Origin: a virus
Reading direction: 5' to 3' (one strand)
DNA: 54,249 nucleotides
Virus record (IMG/VR): IMGVR_UViG_3300049846_001989
Location: 1-54,249 of that record
The number at the start of each line of letters is the position of its first letter. The stretch's first letter is position 1. Under the pieces are notes generated by a model that made no database searches, was not told the DNA's origin, and was given only the letters and a program-made list of their open reading frames with translations. The position numbers and the translations under genes are program-made. Positions 32,399 through 41,435 of this stretch are shown in pieces.

Positions 32399-34152
32399 GG
32401 CATCCGCCTGTTCGTGGCAACCCCTACAGAAAACTCCACGTTGTCAAGTTCGAACGCCCCGGCGTCGATAATGTCGAGGCGCAGCCCCCAGCGGCGGGCG
32501 GAGACACCGCGACCGGCGATCACGCGTGCGGTTGGCGTGGTCTGCGTAACTGTGTAGTAGTTGTCGTCGCCGGCGTCGGTAGTCAGACGCGCGAACACTT
32601 CGCCGCTGTTATTCATGCCGAGGTACAGCGAGTCGATGTTCTTGCGTGCTGCGGTGCCGAAATCGGAGTCGCCGAAGTCGATGTGTGCGCTGAACGGAAT
32701 GCCGTCGTCGTCAGCCCCGTATTCCAGTTTGTAGAGCCCGCCGGGTTTGATCGCGTATGTGTCTGCACCGACCCGGTAAAACGCTGTGAAGCCGAAATCG
32801 CGGTACGTGGACAATGCACCAGTGGCGGCGTTTACCGCGTACTGGATCAGATCCATCTCCTGTTCCGGCATGCGGTTGGAGATGGTGAACCCGTCCTGGA
32901 TCAGGGCGTATAGGATCTGCCCGATTTCCCACGACTCTGTTGCTGTCAACGTCTCATCAAACTGGGTGTCATCAGTGATGAGCGTCGCCGTGATTTCGAA
33001 CGTATTCGTCAGGGTAGCCGGGAGCGTGGCGTGCAGGATGTTGTCGCCAGAAAACGCGACGCGAACTCCAAGCACTTCAAAAATCTCGTACGAGAACCAG
33101 TCGCCGAAGCCGTCGTCGAAATACGCCCGCATGACGGGGGATTGGAAAAGCATCGGCGCGCCGATGCGGCCGAAGTTGGCGATTTTGAAATCCGCCGGGG
33201 AATCCAGATCGCCGCTAAACATGCAGTCGATTGCTGGCAACGTCGTGTCTATAGAAATCGGGTAAGATGCCCAGCCGTGTAGATACCCAATTACTGGCGG
33301 GAGCTGCGGCAAAAACCACGCGATATTGGCGTAGTTTGTGGTCGTTCCATTCATCAGCACTGTCGGCGCAGGCAATTCCCCGTCAAACCCGGCGTAAATC
33401 TTGTTACTCCATTTTACGTCCAGCGCGGGGGTCGTTGCGCTGATGTGGAGGTAGTTAGTCAGAGTAAGCGTGGATGTGAACGCGGGCAGAGGCATGTCGA
33501 CCGACATGATCCGGTCGTTCGCGCTGGCCAGCGTGATTGTGCCAACCGTAGCGGGGAACGCGCCTATACCGGTCGTCGAACCCCAGAAATGCGCATCAGC
33601 GGCGGGTGCACTGATCTCGAAAAAGCCTGAAGCGAACACCGGTGTTCCGGCCCCTATGAACGGGTTCTCGACGTAGTCGGACGCCCGATAGAGTGACGCA
33701 TCCATATAAACTTCTTCGGTAGACATGCGCGTCGATGTATATACCAACACGTCGTTTACGTAATACTTCACAACGCCTGACGTGCGCTGGATGCGGTACA
33801 GCTTACCAACCTCGGGAACAGAGAGCGCGCCAAAAGCGGACAGGCTCGAATACCCCATCACAGGTTCGTAAATGAAGATTTCAGTAGCTGTAATATAAAA
33901 CGCGTGCGTGCAGTCCCACGGCGACGTGCTCGTTCCATCTACGCTACTCGGCGTTATCCCACATATTACCCCAACAGGGGTTCCGGTCGTAAACTCAATC
34001 AAACCGTCGGTGTTTGCTGCAATCGTGTCGATGCTGCGGGCGGTAGAGTTCCACCCGAGTTGGAGATCGACTGTCACAACGGGGTCTGTAGCGGGGCGGG
34101 CCTCTACCGCGTCGTAGCATGTCTCGCCGGTGGAATAGACATAGGTTCCCAT
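32395..34152 (-). CDS. Structural protein with lectin-like segment
   Basis: The 585-aa protein is strand-rich. Near residues 150-165 it has V-V-K-Y-Y-V-N-D-V-L-V-Y-T-S, a strand pattern typical of concanavalin/laminin-G-like jelly rolls that bind carbohydrate. This suggests a receptor-binding or tail-spike-associated role. It starts one base into the stop of the small upstream gene (TAATG). Confidence 0.6.
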   Translation of the reverse strand: MGTYVYSTGETCYDAVEARPATDPVVTVDLQLGWNSTARSIDTIAANTDGLIEFTTGTPVGVICGITPSSVDGTSTSPWDCTHAFYITATEIFIYEPVMGYSSLSAFGALSVPEVGKLYRIQRTSGVVKYYVNDVLVYTSTRMSTEEVYMDASLYRASDYVENPFIGAGTPVFASGFFEISAPAADAHFWGSTTGIGAFPATVGTITLASANDRIMSVDMPLPAFTSTLTLTNYLHISATTPALDVKWSNKIYAGFDGELPAPTVLMNGTTTNYANIAWFLPQLPPVIGYLHGWASYPISIDTTLPAIDCMFSGDLDSPADFKIANFGRIGAPMLFQSPVMRAYFDDGFGDWFSYEIFEVLGVRVAFSGDNILHATLPATLTNTFEITATLITDDTQFDETLTATESWEIGQILYALIQDGFTISNRMPEQEMDLIQYAVNAATGALSTYRDFGFTAFYRVGADTYAIKPGGLYKLEYGADDDGIPFSAHIDFGDSDFGTAARKNIDSLYLGMNNSGEVFARLTTDAGDDNYYTVTQTTPTARVIAGRGVSARRWGLRLDIIDAGAFELDNVEFSVGVATNRRMP

Positions 34153-34388
34153 TAGAACGCCGCCTGTACGCCGCCGATTTCAGGCGTTGGGTCCGTAAGG
34201 ACTAATGTGAAATATGTATCCCCCGCAGTTCGGGCGTAAGCGCCAAAACCGCTGCCGCTGCTAACCCGGTTAACACCCGCAGTGGGGACGCTCGCGTAAT
34301 TTGTTACGCAATACGCAGGCTGATACACAGTTGCGGGGGTGCCGGGGGTGTACGTGGTCAACGCCTCTTTAGAAAGACGGTTTGGCAT
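34152..34388 (-). CDS. Small structural protein
   Basis: This 78-aa protein is rich in Thr, Ala, Pro, Tyr and Gly and follows a GAGGGG ribosome site. It could be a small virion subunit or a connector in the tail. No family recognised; its place among structural genes is the only clue. Confidence 0.58.
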   Translation of the reverse strand: MPNRLSKEALTTYTPGTPATVYQPAYCVTNYASVPTAGVNRVSSGSGFGAYARTAGDTYFTLVLTDPTPEIGGVQAAF

Positions 34389-34412
34389 GACACACCCCTC
34401 ATTTCGGCGCTA

Positions 34413-34886
34413 TCAAGAAGTTGGAATACCGATGCTGAAATAGTCGATATACTGCGTACCGCCAGACGTCAGCGAAGTGCTGGACAGGTTGCCGTCCGCG
34501 CCTGCGGTGCCGATTGTGCCCTGGATACGAATTTTGGTAGCGTCAGCCGCTTTTCCGCCGTCAGTCTGGATGTTAGTAGCGTAGTCATCTTTGTCGATCA
34601 TGCGCCAGAATGTAGCCGTACCAGTAGCCAAAATCGTACCCGACCAGGTGTTGCCGCTCTTCTGCATCGCGCCGCTGGCTGCAGTGCCGAACGTCAACGT
34701 GGTCATCGAGCCGTATGAAGCGCTGGTTTCGCCTATGATGCACAGGATCGTCCCAGTTACGGCCGCGTCCGCGTCTGCAGGCACAGTGCCTGAATAGATG
34801 ATAATCCGCGAATCATTGAACGCGGTCTCCAGGTTTGCGGTGTCCAGCAGGGTGTTGCGGAGACCGGTGCTCAGTGAAATTGCCAT
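34413..34886 (-). CDS. Virion surface/fibre-type protein
   Basis: The 157-aa protein is strand-rich. The front (L-S-T-G-L-R-N-T-L-L-D) and S-R-I-I-I-Y-S-G-T-V-P resemble a widespread class of small phage structural proteins, of which the protein at 42299-42739 also appears to be a member. The C-terminus contains G-G-T-Q-Y-I-D-Y-F. The ATG follows GAGG. Confidence 0.65.
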   Translation of the reverse strand: MAISLSTGLRNTLLDTANLETAFNDSRIIIYSGTVPADADAAVTGTILCIIGETSASYGSMTTLTFGTAASGAMQKSGNTWSGTILATGTATFWRMIDKDDYATNIQTDGGKAADATKIRIQGTIGTAGADGNLSSTSLTSGGTQYIDYFSIGIPTS

Positions 34887-34898
34887 GGAGTTATCCTC

Positions 34899-35396
34899 TT
34901 ACGCAGAAGCCAGGGTTAATGATGCAGTGATGCGCAGGATACCGTCGTCGGTGAGCGTGCGCGCGGTACTGAATTTTACGGCGGAGAGCAGGTAGCCGGT
35001 GTCTGAACCCTTCGCAGAGCTCGACGCCAGAAACGCTCCGTACACAGTGTCGCCAGTAGAGAACGTGAACTCTGCCTTGGCGGCGGAGTTGGTAATCAGG
35101 TACTCGTCGTCATACACCCACGTCCAGGCTTCGCGAGTCGCTTCATCATACCCGGTGATCTCCTGGGCCGCCATGTTCGTCATGGTGGAGGCTGCCACCG
35201 GGGTGTAATTCTCTAACAGGCCGATGTACCAACTGCCCGTCGGGGTAGTGCCGCCATCGTCCGTTATCGCGCCGACGATGTAGTTCATACCCACGATCGG
35301 GATGATGTTTTCTTCGACAGAGGCTTCGACCACGTTGCCGTTCTTGTCGAGCACCTCAACGAGGTATTTGAATCCTGGAATCAGGCCGTTCTTCAT
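34899..35396 (-). CDS. Virion structural protein of a beta-sandwich type
   Basis: The 165-aa protein has the pattern N-I-I-P-I-V-G-M-N-Y near residues 30-40 and W-Y-I-G-L-L-E-N-Y, which recur in phage structural proteins located near tail genes. It is strand-rich throughout. Its ATG shares bases with the end of the gene transcribed just before it. Confidence 0.65.
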   Translation of the reverse strand: MKNGLIPGFKYLVEVLDKNGNVVEASVEENIIPIVGMNYIVGAITDDGGTTPTGSWYIGLLENYTPVAASTMTNMAAQEITGYDEATREAWTWVYDDEYLITNSAAKAEFTFSTGDTVYGAFLASSSAKGSDTGYLLSAVKFSTARTLTDDGILRITASLTLASA

Positions 35397-37063
35397 GGTG
35401 GCGCCCCTACAATCTCTGCAACAAATTCGAAATCAAGCGAAAGGGTTGGTTCGTCTTTCGCCACCTGGATCACATCTACGTCGTAATAATCCGTTGCGGC
35501 CAGAGAAGAGGTCTCGGGTGATCCGCGCAACGTCGTAACTATTGTTTCCAGACCATTGCCCCGTACTATACCAGCTGCGGCGGACGTAGCCAATAGGGGC
35601 GAGTATAATCCTCTGTTCGGCAGCTCGACCTGGCCACCCGGGGCTGCGATGGCCTGGCCCCACTCAGTCATCCACGCGGCGCGATTCCCGAAGGTCACGC
35701 CGGTGTTGGGGTAGCCGCCAAACTCGAAGATCTGCCGCTGCGACGGGGTCTGGGTCTCCACGTCGGTCAGGAAATATGTCCGGTCCGCTGTGACGTATAC
35801 GCCGTCGTCTACCGGCACTACGTTGGTGATGTCGGCCGGGTACTGGAAGAACCCCCGGATCATGTCGCAGGCGTGCGGCCGCATCGGCGTCGTCATCCAC
35901 AAAGTTGGACCGTCAGCGATTAGAATTATCCCGCCATAGTCGGCCAGTATCGAGCCGGCCGGCGGTTCGCGCAGAAACGGGTTGTCCAACGTCATACCCT
36001 CAGTTGTTACGCTGTAGAGTGTGGTCGACGCCCCGGTGCCCTCAGCCTGCAGGTATAGAGTGGAGCCGTTGGCGGTTGTCGCGTATAGCCTCCAGGTGTG
36101 GTCTGTCGGCGGGGTGGGGATGTTCTGTATTACCAGGGTACCCGTAGCGGTTAGTTCTGCTGACGGCAGGTCCCACGTACCGGACTCTTCGCCGTACGCG
36201 TTCACGAACGTAGTAGCGGTCTTGTAGACCCCGGGGGGACATGCGCCAACTGCACCGGCTGTGTACGGCACGACCCGTACGATGTCGTTGTTCGAAAAAC
36301 TGCCCGCATGCGACACGTACGTCAGCGGGATGTCGTCGTAAGTGCCGCTGTCCACGAAGCCGACATCCAGCTCATAGACGGCCATGACCGCCGGGTTGCT
36401 CACCTTGTAGACGGCAATCCTGGGGCGCGGGGTCTGGCCGGGGCTTGCGAAGGCGGCTACCAGCCAGGCCATATCGTTGCCGTTGCGGTCCAGCTCGCTG
36501 ATCAGCAGCTTGGTGGCAGTAGCGAAAGATGCGGCGTTTATCCCGATGCGGCCATCGCCCGGGGCGCCTGTGATAGATGTAGTCCACGCGTATTCGAGCT
36601 GGACAGCGAAATCTGTGTCCGGCGCAGACTGGGTGGTGGCCGTGACTGTCTGGCGGGTTACTGGTGCCTGCACACCCCAGCGGCGGAGTGTGGTGCCGTC
36701 GTACCGGTACTGCAGGCCTGCTACAGAGAAAAAAGCCTCCCCGTTGTGTTCACAACCTGCCAGTTCGCCGTAGCCGGGGATCGTAGCCAGCGTGGTCAGG
36801 ACGTTCTGGGTTACGTCGTACTGGTGCAGGCTTGTGCCGTCTGCTACCACCAGCTTGTCGCCACAACCCACCATACCTCGTGGGGCGGTCAGGCTTGCGA
36901 CGTTGGTGTACCCGATGCGGCCGCGGAATTCCCCGCCAGCCATGATGTCGACGTTGACTGCCTGACGGACGGACCGGACCCCCCGGTCAACCGGGAGCTG
37001 GGCGCGACCCGCCACGTTGTTGGAGCCGAGGCTCCAATTTTCCTGGCGGACGAGTTTTGACAC
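35393..37063 (-). CDS. Tail/stabilisation-type structural protein
   Basis: The 556-aa protein starts at a GTG after GAGGTAAC. Near the front it has G-V-R-S-V-R-Q-A-V-N-V-D and G-E-F-R-G-R-I-G-Y, the pattern of beta-propeller-like head or tail proteins common in short-tailed phages. The body consists of repeated strand segments. It probably forms part of the tail or the head-tail neck. Confidence 0.68.
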   Translation of the reverse strand: MSKLVRQENWSLGSNNVAGRAQLPVDRGVRSVRQAVNVDIMAGGEFRGRIGYTNVASLTAPRGMVGCGDKLVVADGTSLHQYDVTQNVLTTLATIPGYGELAGCEHNGEAFFSVAGLQYRYDGTTLRRWGVQAPVTRQTVTATTQSAPDTDFAVQLEYAWTTSITGAPGDGRIGINAASFATATKLLISELDRNGNDMAWLVAAFASPGQTPRPRIAVYKVSNPAVMAVYELDVGFVDSGTYDDIPLTYVSHAGSFSNNDIVRVVPYTAGAVGACPPGVYKTATTFVNAYGEESGTWDLPSAELTATGTLVIQNIPTPPTDHTWRLYATTANGSTLYLQAEGTGASTTLYSVTTEGMTLDNPFLREPPAGSILADYGGIILIADGPTLWMTTPMRPHACDMIRGFFQYPADITNVVPVDDGVYVTADRTYFLTDVETQTPSQRQIFEFGGYPNTGVTFGNRAAWMTEWGQAIAAPGGQVELPNRGLYSPLLATSAAAGIVRGNGLETIVTTLRGSPETSSLAATDYYDVDVIQVAKDEPTLSLDFEFVAEIVGAPP

Positions 37064-37066
37064 GAG

Positions 37067-37417
37067 TTACCTCGAAGCGTCTACGATCAGCGTGATGGTC
37101 AGGGGGCCGCCGGTTTCGGAGGCGTCAGATACAAAGCGAATGTGCTTCATCGAGTACAGCTGATATGGGCGGGTTTCGTGCCACAGCGCGGTGGCGCCAG
37201 TCCCGATCTCGAACGGCGTCGTACCGTAATCTGTGATCCCATACCAGGTGGACCCGTCCAGGGAAGCTTGGGCGGTTAGCTTGGTACCGACCGTCGCCGG
37301 AGTGATAACACCGACGATCGTCGGGCTTCTGCGGATGGCCGGGTCGGCGTTCTGAGAGAAATCGTATGAAGTGCTCTCCGTCCCGTTGTCTGCGATAGTC
37401 AGGTTGATGTGCTGCAT
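37067..37417 (-). CDS. Small structural protein
   Basis: This 116-aa protein is strand-rich with a single jelly-roll-like pattern and starts after TGAGG. It lies 3 bases before the 556-aa protein and may be its partner or a head-tail adaptor. No motif recognised. Confidence 0.6.
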   Translation of the reverse strand: MQHINLTIADNGTESTSYDFSQNADPAIRRSPTIVGVITPATVGTKLTAQASLDGSTWYGITDYGTTPFEIGTGATALWHETRPYQLYSMKHIRFVSDASETGGPLTITLIVDASR

Positions 37418-37426
37418 GGCCGTTCC

Positions 37427-38011
37427 TCAAATAGTTGCGGGGATCTTGTTCAAGGTCCCCATCCACCCGGCCAGTGTACATTTTCTGTCGAGCATTGGGA
37501 AGGCGCTGCAGTGTACTTTGATCGGGGCGCCGTCGGCGTCCCGCAGCGAAAACTCGGCTGTAAACTCCCGCTCCTGGCTTATGGCATCCAGCCAGTCGCT
37601 GTATACGCTGACGCGGTCTGCGGGCGACAGGGTGTTCACCCAACCATTGCCCGTCAACTCGCTCTGCGAGCGCCCAGTCCAGCGGGCGAAGGTGCGGTTT
37701 ACGTGGATAAACTCGCCTGCGGCGTCCGCCTCGAATACGGCCATCGGGCTGTCCATGCACAGCAGTTTTGCGCGCTGTTCGGTCAGGATCATGCGGGTTT
37801 CAATGCGGTCGACGGCGTCGCGCAGGCTGGATCCGCCGTTGGGTGTGAGCTGGTGCTTGATCTCCTCGATATTAGCGAGGACCGACGTCAGGTTGCGCAT
37901 GTATCGCGCTGTCGGGGACAGGACAGTTTTCCAGAGGGTGATCGCTGCGGTTACAGCCGCTGCGGCGGTTATTAACCCGGCAGCCCAGTGATTCAGGTCC
38001 AACGGGCTCAT
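37427..38011 (-). CDS. Membrane-anchored PAS-domain protein
   Basis: I chose ATG 38011 (194 aa), which follows GGGAGTAGGA; the ATG at 38038 has no ribosome site. Residues about 8-26 form a membrane segment, and residues about 30-80 form a helical linker. Residues about 83-190 form a classical PAS domain: P-M-A-V-F-E-A-D, F-I-H-V-N-R-T-F, the W-T-G helix, L-T-G-N-G-W and a final G-W-M-G-T strand. PAS domains bind small ligands or cofactors and mediate dimerisation. No kinase or cyclase is attached. It sits between the spanins and structural genes, so it could control lysis timing or superinfection; this is inference. Confidence 0.78.
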   Translation of the reverse strand: MSPLDLNHWAAGLITAAAAVTAAITLWKTVLSPTARYMRNLTSVLANIEEIKHQLTPNGGSSLRDAVDRIETRMILTEQRAKLLCMDSPMAVFEADAAGEFIHVNRTFARWTGRSQSELTGNGWVNTLSPADRVSVYSDWLDAISQEREFTAEFSLRDADGAPIKVHCSAFPMLDRKCTLAGWMGTLNKIPATI

Positions 38012-38034
38012 CTGTCCTACTCCCGAGTTAGTCG

Positions 38035-38388
38035 TCATTTGGAGGCTGGCTCCACAGTATGTAAGTCACCAACGCTGCTGCTGTCACCAGCATCAACGCC
38101 GCTACCGGATACCAGAACTGTGCTTCGCTCGGAGTCAGGTGCATGCTTACATACCTCTACCAGGGCCTCGTGCCGTATCCGGCACCTCTCGTACATGGTA
38201 CCCCAAATAATCATGGTATCCAAGACTGCCTGGCCGTCAACGCCCTGTAGATCCGGTAAGCGTGGGCACGCTGCCGTAGTGTTGGCCGGCGGCCGCTCCA
38301 CCTTTGGCGGCGTTGATAAGCTGCACGCCATCAGGGTCAAGACACTGGTTGCGATACACAGGTTTTTCGATAATCTTGTTGCGGTCAC
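38035..38388 (-). CDS. o-spanin (outer-membrane lipoprotein, Rz1-like)
   Basis: The frame is nested in another frame of, and extends beyond, the i-spanin gene. From GTG 38388 it gives 117 aa: a basic front, a hydrophobic signal and the lipobox L-M-A-C, with the acylated Cys at 22. The mature part is Pro-rich at first, then helical. With the i-spanin it would fuse inner and outer membranes at the end of lysis. The exact start is uncertain because other in-frame starts exist upstream. The C-terminal extension is longer than in most Rz1 proteins. Confidence 0.75.
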   Translation of the reverse strand: MTATRLSKNLCIATSVLTLMACSLSTPPKVERPPANTTAACPRLPDLQGVDGQAVLDTMIIWGTMYERCRIRHEALVEVCKHAPDSERSTVLVSGSGVDAGDSSSVGDLHTVEPASK

Positions 38389-38608
38389 GGAACACCACCC
38401 ACGTTTTGTTATCAAGGACAGACAGCTTGTCTTCAAGGGTTTTGGAAATTGCGTGTTCGCGCTCGCGCTCGGCCTGGGCGACCAGCTCAGCACCACGAAC
38501 TTCGGCGAGTAGTAGTGAATCCGTGCGGTACTGGTTTACTTTCCACCCGGCGGCGAAACAAAGCGCTGCGGCCAGCAAGCCGACGACGATTTTAAGGTTG
38601 GCGCCCAT
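38237..38608 (-). CDS. i-spanin (Rz-like)
   Basis: This 123-aa protein has one N-terminal membrane helix (about 5-23) and a periplasmic charged coiled coil (about 30-75), followed by a Cys-containing Gly/Ala-rich end. That is the i-spanin layout. It lies just after the endolysin gene and is overlapped in another frame by the o-spanin gene, as in classical Rz/Rz1 pairs. Confidence 0.85.
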   Translation of the reverse strand: MGANLKIVVGLLAAALCFAAGWKVNQYRTDSLLLAEVRGAELVAQAEREREHAISKTLEDKLSVLDNKTWVVFRDRNKIIEKPVYRNQCLDPDGVQLINAAKGGAAAGQHYGSVPTLTGSTGR

Positions 38609-38609
38609 A

Positions 38610-39152
38610 TCAAGCCTCGTTCTCCGAAACCGCGCCAGATGGCGCCAAGTGGATGGCGCGAACTGACTCGGGTTTGGCGCGATACGCGCAACGCGAGGCC
38701 AGGATGCGGGACTTGGGGATGCGTGTGATGCACACACAATCGCGCTGGTTGCCGCCCAGGACGTGGAAACACTCGTTATCTTCCCCGACATACAGGCCGA
38801 CGTGGCCGCTAACGTCCCCGCGCGCAAAAACGAGGATGCAGCCGAGTTCTGGCTGCGTGCTTGTACCCCATTTGGCCCAGTCGCGGGCCCACAACGGGTT
38901 CTTCGGCAGGGGTTTGCCGGCGCGTTTGGCAATGATGGCCGCGAACAGCCCGCACCACGGGGTTTCTGTACGCTTGTACACGTTGTCGAGACCAAGTTCC
39001 TTGGCCCAGGACAGCACTTCGGGGTTGTCCTTATATGCTTTATCTCTCGCCGGGAGCCGTTCTACAACGCCGTACAATTTCAGCGCTTCGATCAACATCC
39101 TCGGCGCCGTTTCATTAGCCAGCCAGGCGTATTGTGCGGGGAGCTCAGTCAT
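38610..39152 (-). CDS. Endolysin (TIGR02594-type cysteine peptidase/amidase)
   Basis: The 180-aa protein has T-P-W-C-G-L-F-A-A near 65-73, giving the catalytic Cys, and G-H-V-G-L-Y-V-G near 115-122, giving the His, the arrangement of NlpC/P60-like TIGR02594 peptidoglycan hydrolases. A conserved F-H-V-L-G-G-N-Q follows. No signal peptide is seen, so a holin should release it. It is directly followed by the spanin pair. It degrades the cell wall at lysis. Confidence 0.87.
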   Translation of the reverse strand: MTELPAQYAWLANETAPRMLIEALKLYGVVERLPARDKAYKDNPEVLSWAKELGLDNVYKRTETPWCGLFAAIIAKRAGKPLPKNPLWARDWAKWGTSTQPELGCILVFARGDVSGHVGLYVGEDNECFHVLGGNQRDCVCITRIPKSRILASRCAYRAKPESVRAIHLAPSGAVSENEA

Positions 39153-39155
39153 GCG

Positions 39156-40253
39156 TCATGGGTCCAGCGTTATTTGCGTACGTTCGCTCCCCACCATATC
39201 CGCGGTCACGCGGGCGGTGGCTCCATCCTGCGACTTAAACACTACGGTCGCTGTATTGTTGCCATTATCCGTTATTGTTGTTTCGCCGGCAACTGCGGCG
39301 AGGATAATACGCATTACATCCCCAGCAGACAGAGCGCCTTCGATGTTTCCGACCCACGGGTCCCCCGCCGCGCCCGCGGCGTTTAGTTTTTCGCCCATAG
39401 ACCCGGTATCGTCGAAGGTGGCGCTAACCGCATTCCACACGGCTGCTGCCAGGTTCTGAGGGGACAGTTCTGTGTACGGAGTTATATCCCCGGACAAGGC
39501 GCCGGTCGCCCGTATCGTGGTGTTGGTCGAGACAGTGGCGGCGGCCGAGGCGACAAGATCTACGACCCCGCCCAACAACACTGCGGGAGCGGTAATAGTT
39601 ATGTCGGCCGAGCCGACTGCGTTTTTTCCCGCCGCCGCGGCGGCGTCGACCGAAAACGCTGAGGCGGCCGCCCCATCCAGCACTGCTACCCCCATTAACA
39701 GGGACGTTGGGGAAAACGAAACCGTGGCCTCCCCAAGTGCATAGAGCGCGGCGGCTAAGTTAGCTGACGAAGAAAACGAGAAAGTGTCTGAGGCCGTTAT
39801 TGGTGCGACGGCTGTCAGATCTGCGGCCGGCGTATGTGAGGTTGCAGCCGCGCCGCCCATAAAGCCAAGAGCCAAGAGCTCCGCAGCTTGTGTTACGGTC
39901 AGAGTCGCTGTGCCGGCCCCGAAAGTTAGTGCTGAAATGTCCGCCGCTTGTGACACAGTTATTGTTGTGTCAGCGAGTGCGTTCCGCCCCCCGGCTAGCA
40001 CAAGCGTACCGGTCATACCGTGGTCTGCAGTGCGGGCTGCGGACAGGCCGCCTGCTACACGGGGTTGGGCCCACGCGTACTGCTCACTATATCCGTTCTG
40101 AAAACCGCTCTTGTTAGTTTCGGACGACGCCGCGTCCCCAACATAAAAATTCTGTATTATCTGGGGGCGAAGGTATGCGTGTGGATTAGAAAACGCCGCG
40201 CCGAAATCGGCGGCAGTGTTTCTGTTAACTTGCGCGTAGTTAGCCAGCAGCAT
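39156..40253 (-). CDS. Virion fibre-like protein with internal repeats
   Basis: I chose ATG 40253 (365 aa), two bases after the upstream stop; a TTG at 40268 lies inside that gene. Residues about 90-250 are Ala/Thr/Ser-rich repeats of about 20 residues (alternating strand and A-x-L-x-A turns). The C-terminal part (N-L-A-A-A-V-W-N-A, D-P-W-V-G-N and G-D-V-M-R-I-I-L) resembles the end of many phage tail-associated proteins. A repetitive fibre or surface shaft is likely. Confidence 0.68.
   Translation of the reverse strand: MLLANYAQVNRNTAADFGAAFSNPHAYLRPQIIQNFYVGDAASSETNKSGFQNGYSEQYAWAQPRVAGGLSAARTADHGMTGTLVLAGGRNALADTTITVSQAADISALTFGAGTATLTVTQAAELLALGFMGGAAATSHTPAADLTAVAPITASDTFSFSSSANLAAALYALGEATVSFSPTSLLMGVAVLDGAAASAFSVDAAAAAGKNAVGSADITITAPAVLLGGVVDLVASAAATVSTNTTIRATGALSGDITPYTELSPQNLAAAVWNAVSATFDDTGSMGEKLNAAGAAGDPWVGNIEGALSAGDVMRIILAAVAGETTITDNGNNTATVVFKSQDGATARVTADMVGSERTQITLDP
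39488..39968 (-). repeat. Diverged tandem 20-residue repeats in the fibre-like protein
   Basis: About eight units with the alternating pattern T-x-T-x-x-x-A-A-x-L-x-A-L followed by a Gly/Ala turn can be followed by eye. They are diverged in DNA sequence, so they are old. Such arrays usually fold into a beta-helix or a repeated beta-roll shaft. Confidence 0.5.
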
Positions 40254-40254
40254 G

Positions 40255-41427
40255 TTAGTTCCAGACAAAATTCAAGTACCCCGAAAACGCACTGTTCGCG
40301 GGTGTGGCAACTCCCGAACCCCACACCCAGTAAAGGGCCGCCCCATCATAAACTCTGGGTAGAGACGGTAGCCCGAAAGCAAAGTTCTGCTCCGCCGCTA
40401 AGCCTAGTGTAGAAAGCGGAATTTGCGCCAATTCGCGGATGAGGGCGACGGTATATTCGCCGGACACATAAGAGACAGAATTTTGTATTGTGTTGATTTC
40501 GGCGATGCCCGCATCTCCAGCCTGTAGGGGCATCTGATAGTTGTATTTGCCCGTTCCAGTCGCGCCTGTATAAATAATGTGGCTATTAGAAGCGGCGGAT
40601 TTGCCTATCGGCAGTGTTGTTGGCGTGGCGCGCGAAGTCGCTTGCGCCGAGTTTGTATACCCCAGCGACATGTTCGGTGTGGCGGCTCCAAGCGCTGTGG
40701 AGTTGCTGTTAAATATAATGGCCTGGACCCCAGCGCCGTTTGTATATCTAGGAAGGAGCCAGGACATTGTGTGCGTACCAGTACCGGCGTCGGTTATGTT
40801 GATCGCAGTGCCTGCGATGGCGTTGGCGTAGGACGTAGCCAGCTTACAAGTGGCGTCAGAAACTCGGATCACATAATAATCTGTGGCAAGCGCCAGGCCC
40901 GCAGGTAGTGTTGTTGTGGTGGTTAAACGGACGCGCGTCCCCGTCAGCAAGTTGCTCGGGATGTTCGCAGTGCTCGTGTACGTTATGACGTCCGTAGACG
41001 CATCTGCTGTGAACGTATCAGACTGCCCCAAAGTATTTGTCGTCGCCTGTGCGGTAGCAGTGGTGACCGATGTGACCCGATAAAACCCGATCACATCTAC
41101 TAAAGCCAATACCCCCGGAACTACGGTTGCTGCAGCAGAGACCGCTGACGCGCTGGCCAGATACTTGTAGTACGTCGGCTGCACGTTTCCGCCGTGCTGC
41201 ATGGCCCCGGCGGACGCAGTATTTTCTTTCACTGCTTGGAACGTAAGGTTCGTACCCGCATTAAAGATTGCATCCGCGCCGGGATTTCCGCCGCCACGAA
41301 AGAGGGTGTGCCACTCGTTGGCTACTGCCGCAGCTGTCGGATTGAATGCTTTTCCCCAATTGCTGCGGAACGTCTGCCCAGCACTGAAGGCCGAGATCAA
41401 TTGGTCTGTGCTTGCTATGCCGGGCAT
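40255..41427 (-). CDS. Virion surface protein, family A (copy 1)
   Basis: The 390-aa protein starts at ATG 41427 after GAGGTGG; an upstream TTG at 41445 is weaker. It is strand-rich and contains L-P-R-Y-T-N-G-A-G-V-Q in the middle, which is also present (as L-P-R-Y-T-T-G-A-G-V-Q) in the next gene, and it ends in F-V-W-N. The two are therefore paralogues. The role could be head decoration or fibre. Confidence 0.65.
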   Translation of the reverse strand: MPGIASTDQLISAFSAGQTFRSNWGKAFNPTAAAVANEWHTLFRGGGNPGADAIFNAGTNLTFQAVKENTASAGAMQHGGNVQPTYYKYLASASAVSAAATVVPGVLALVDVIGFYRVTSVTTATAQATTNTLGQSDTFTADASTDVITYTSTANIPSNLLTGTRVRLTTTTTLPAGLALATDYYVIRVSDATCKLATSYANAIAGTAINITDAGTGTHTMSWLLPRYTNGAGVQAIIFNSNSTALGAATPNMSLGYTNSAQATSRATPTTLPIGKSAASNSHIIYTGATGTGKYNYQMPLQAGDAGIAEINTIQNSVSYVSGEYTVALIRELAQIPLSTLGLAAEQNFAFGLPSLPRVYDGAALYWVWGSGVATPANSAFSGYLNFVWN

Positions 41428-41435
41428 GATCCACC

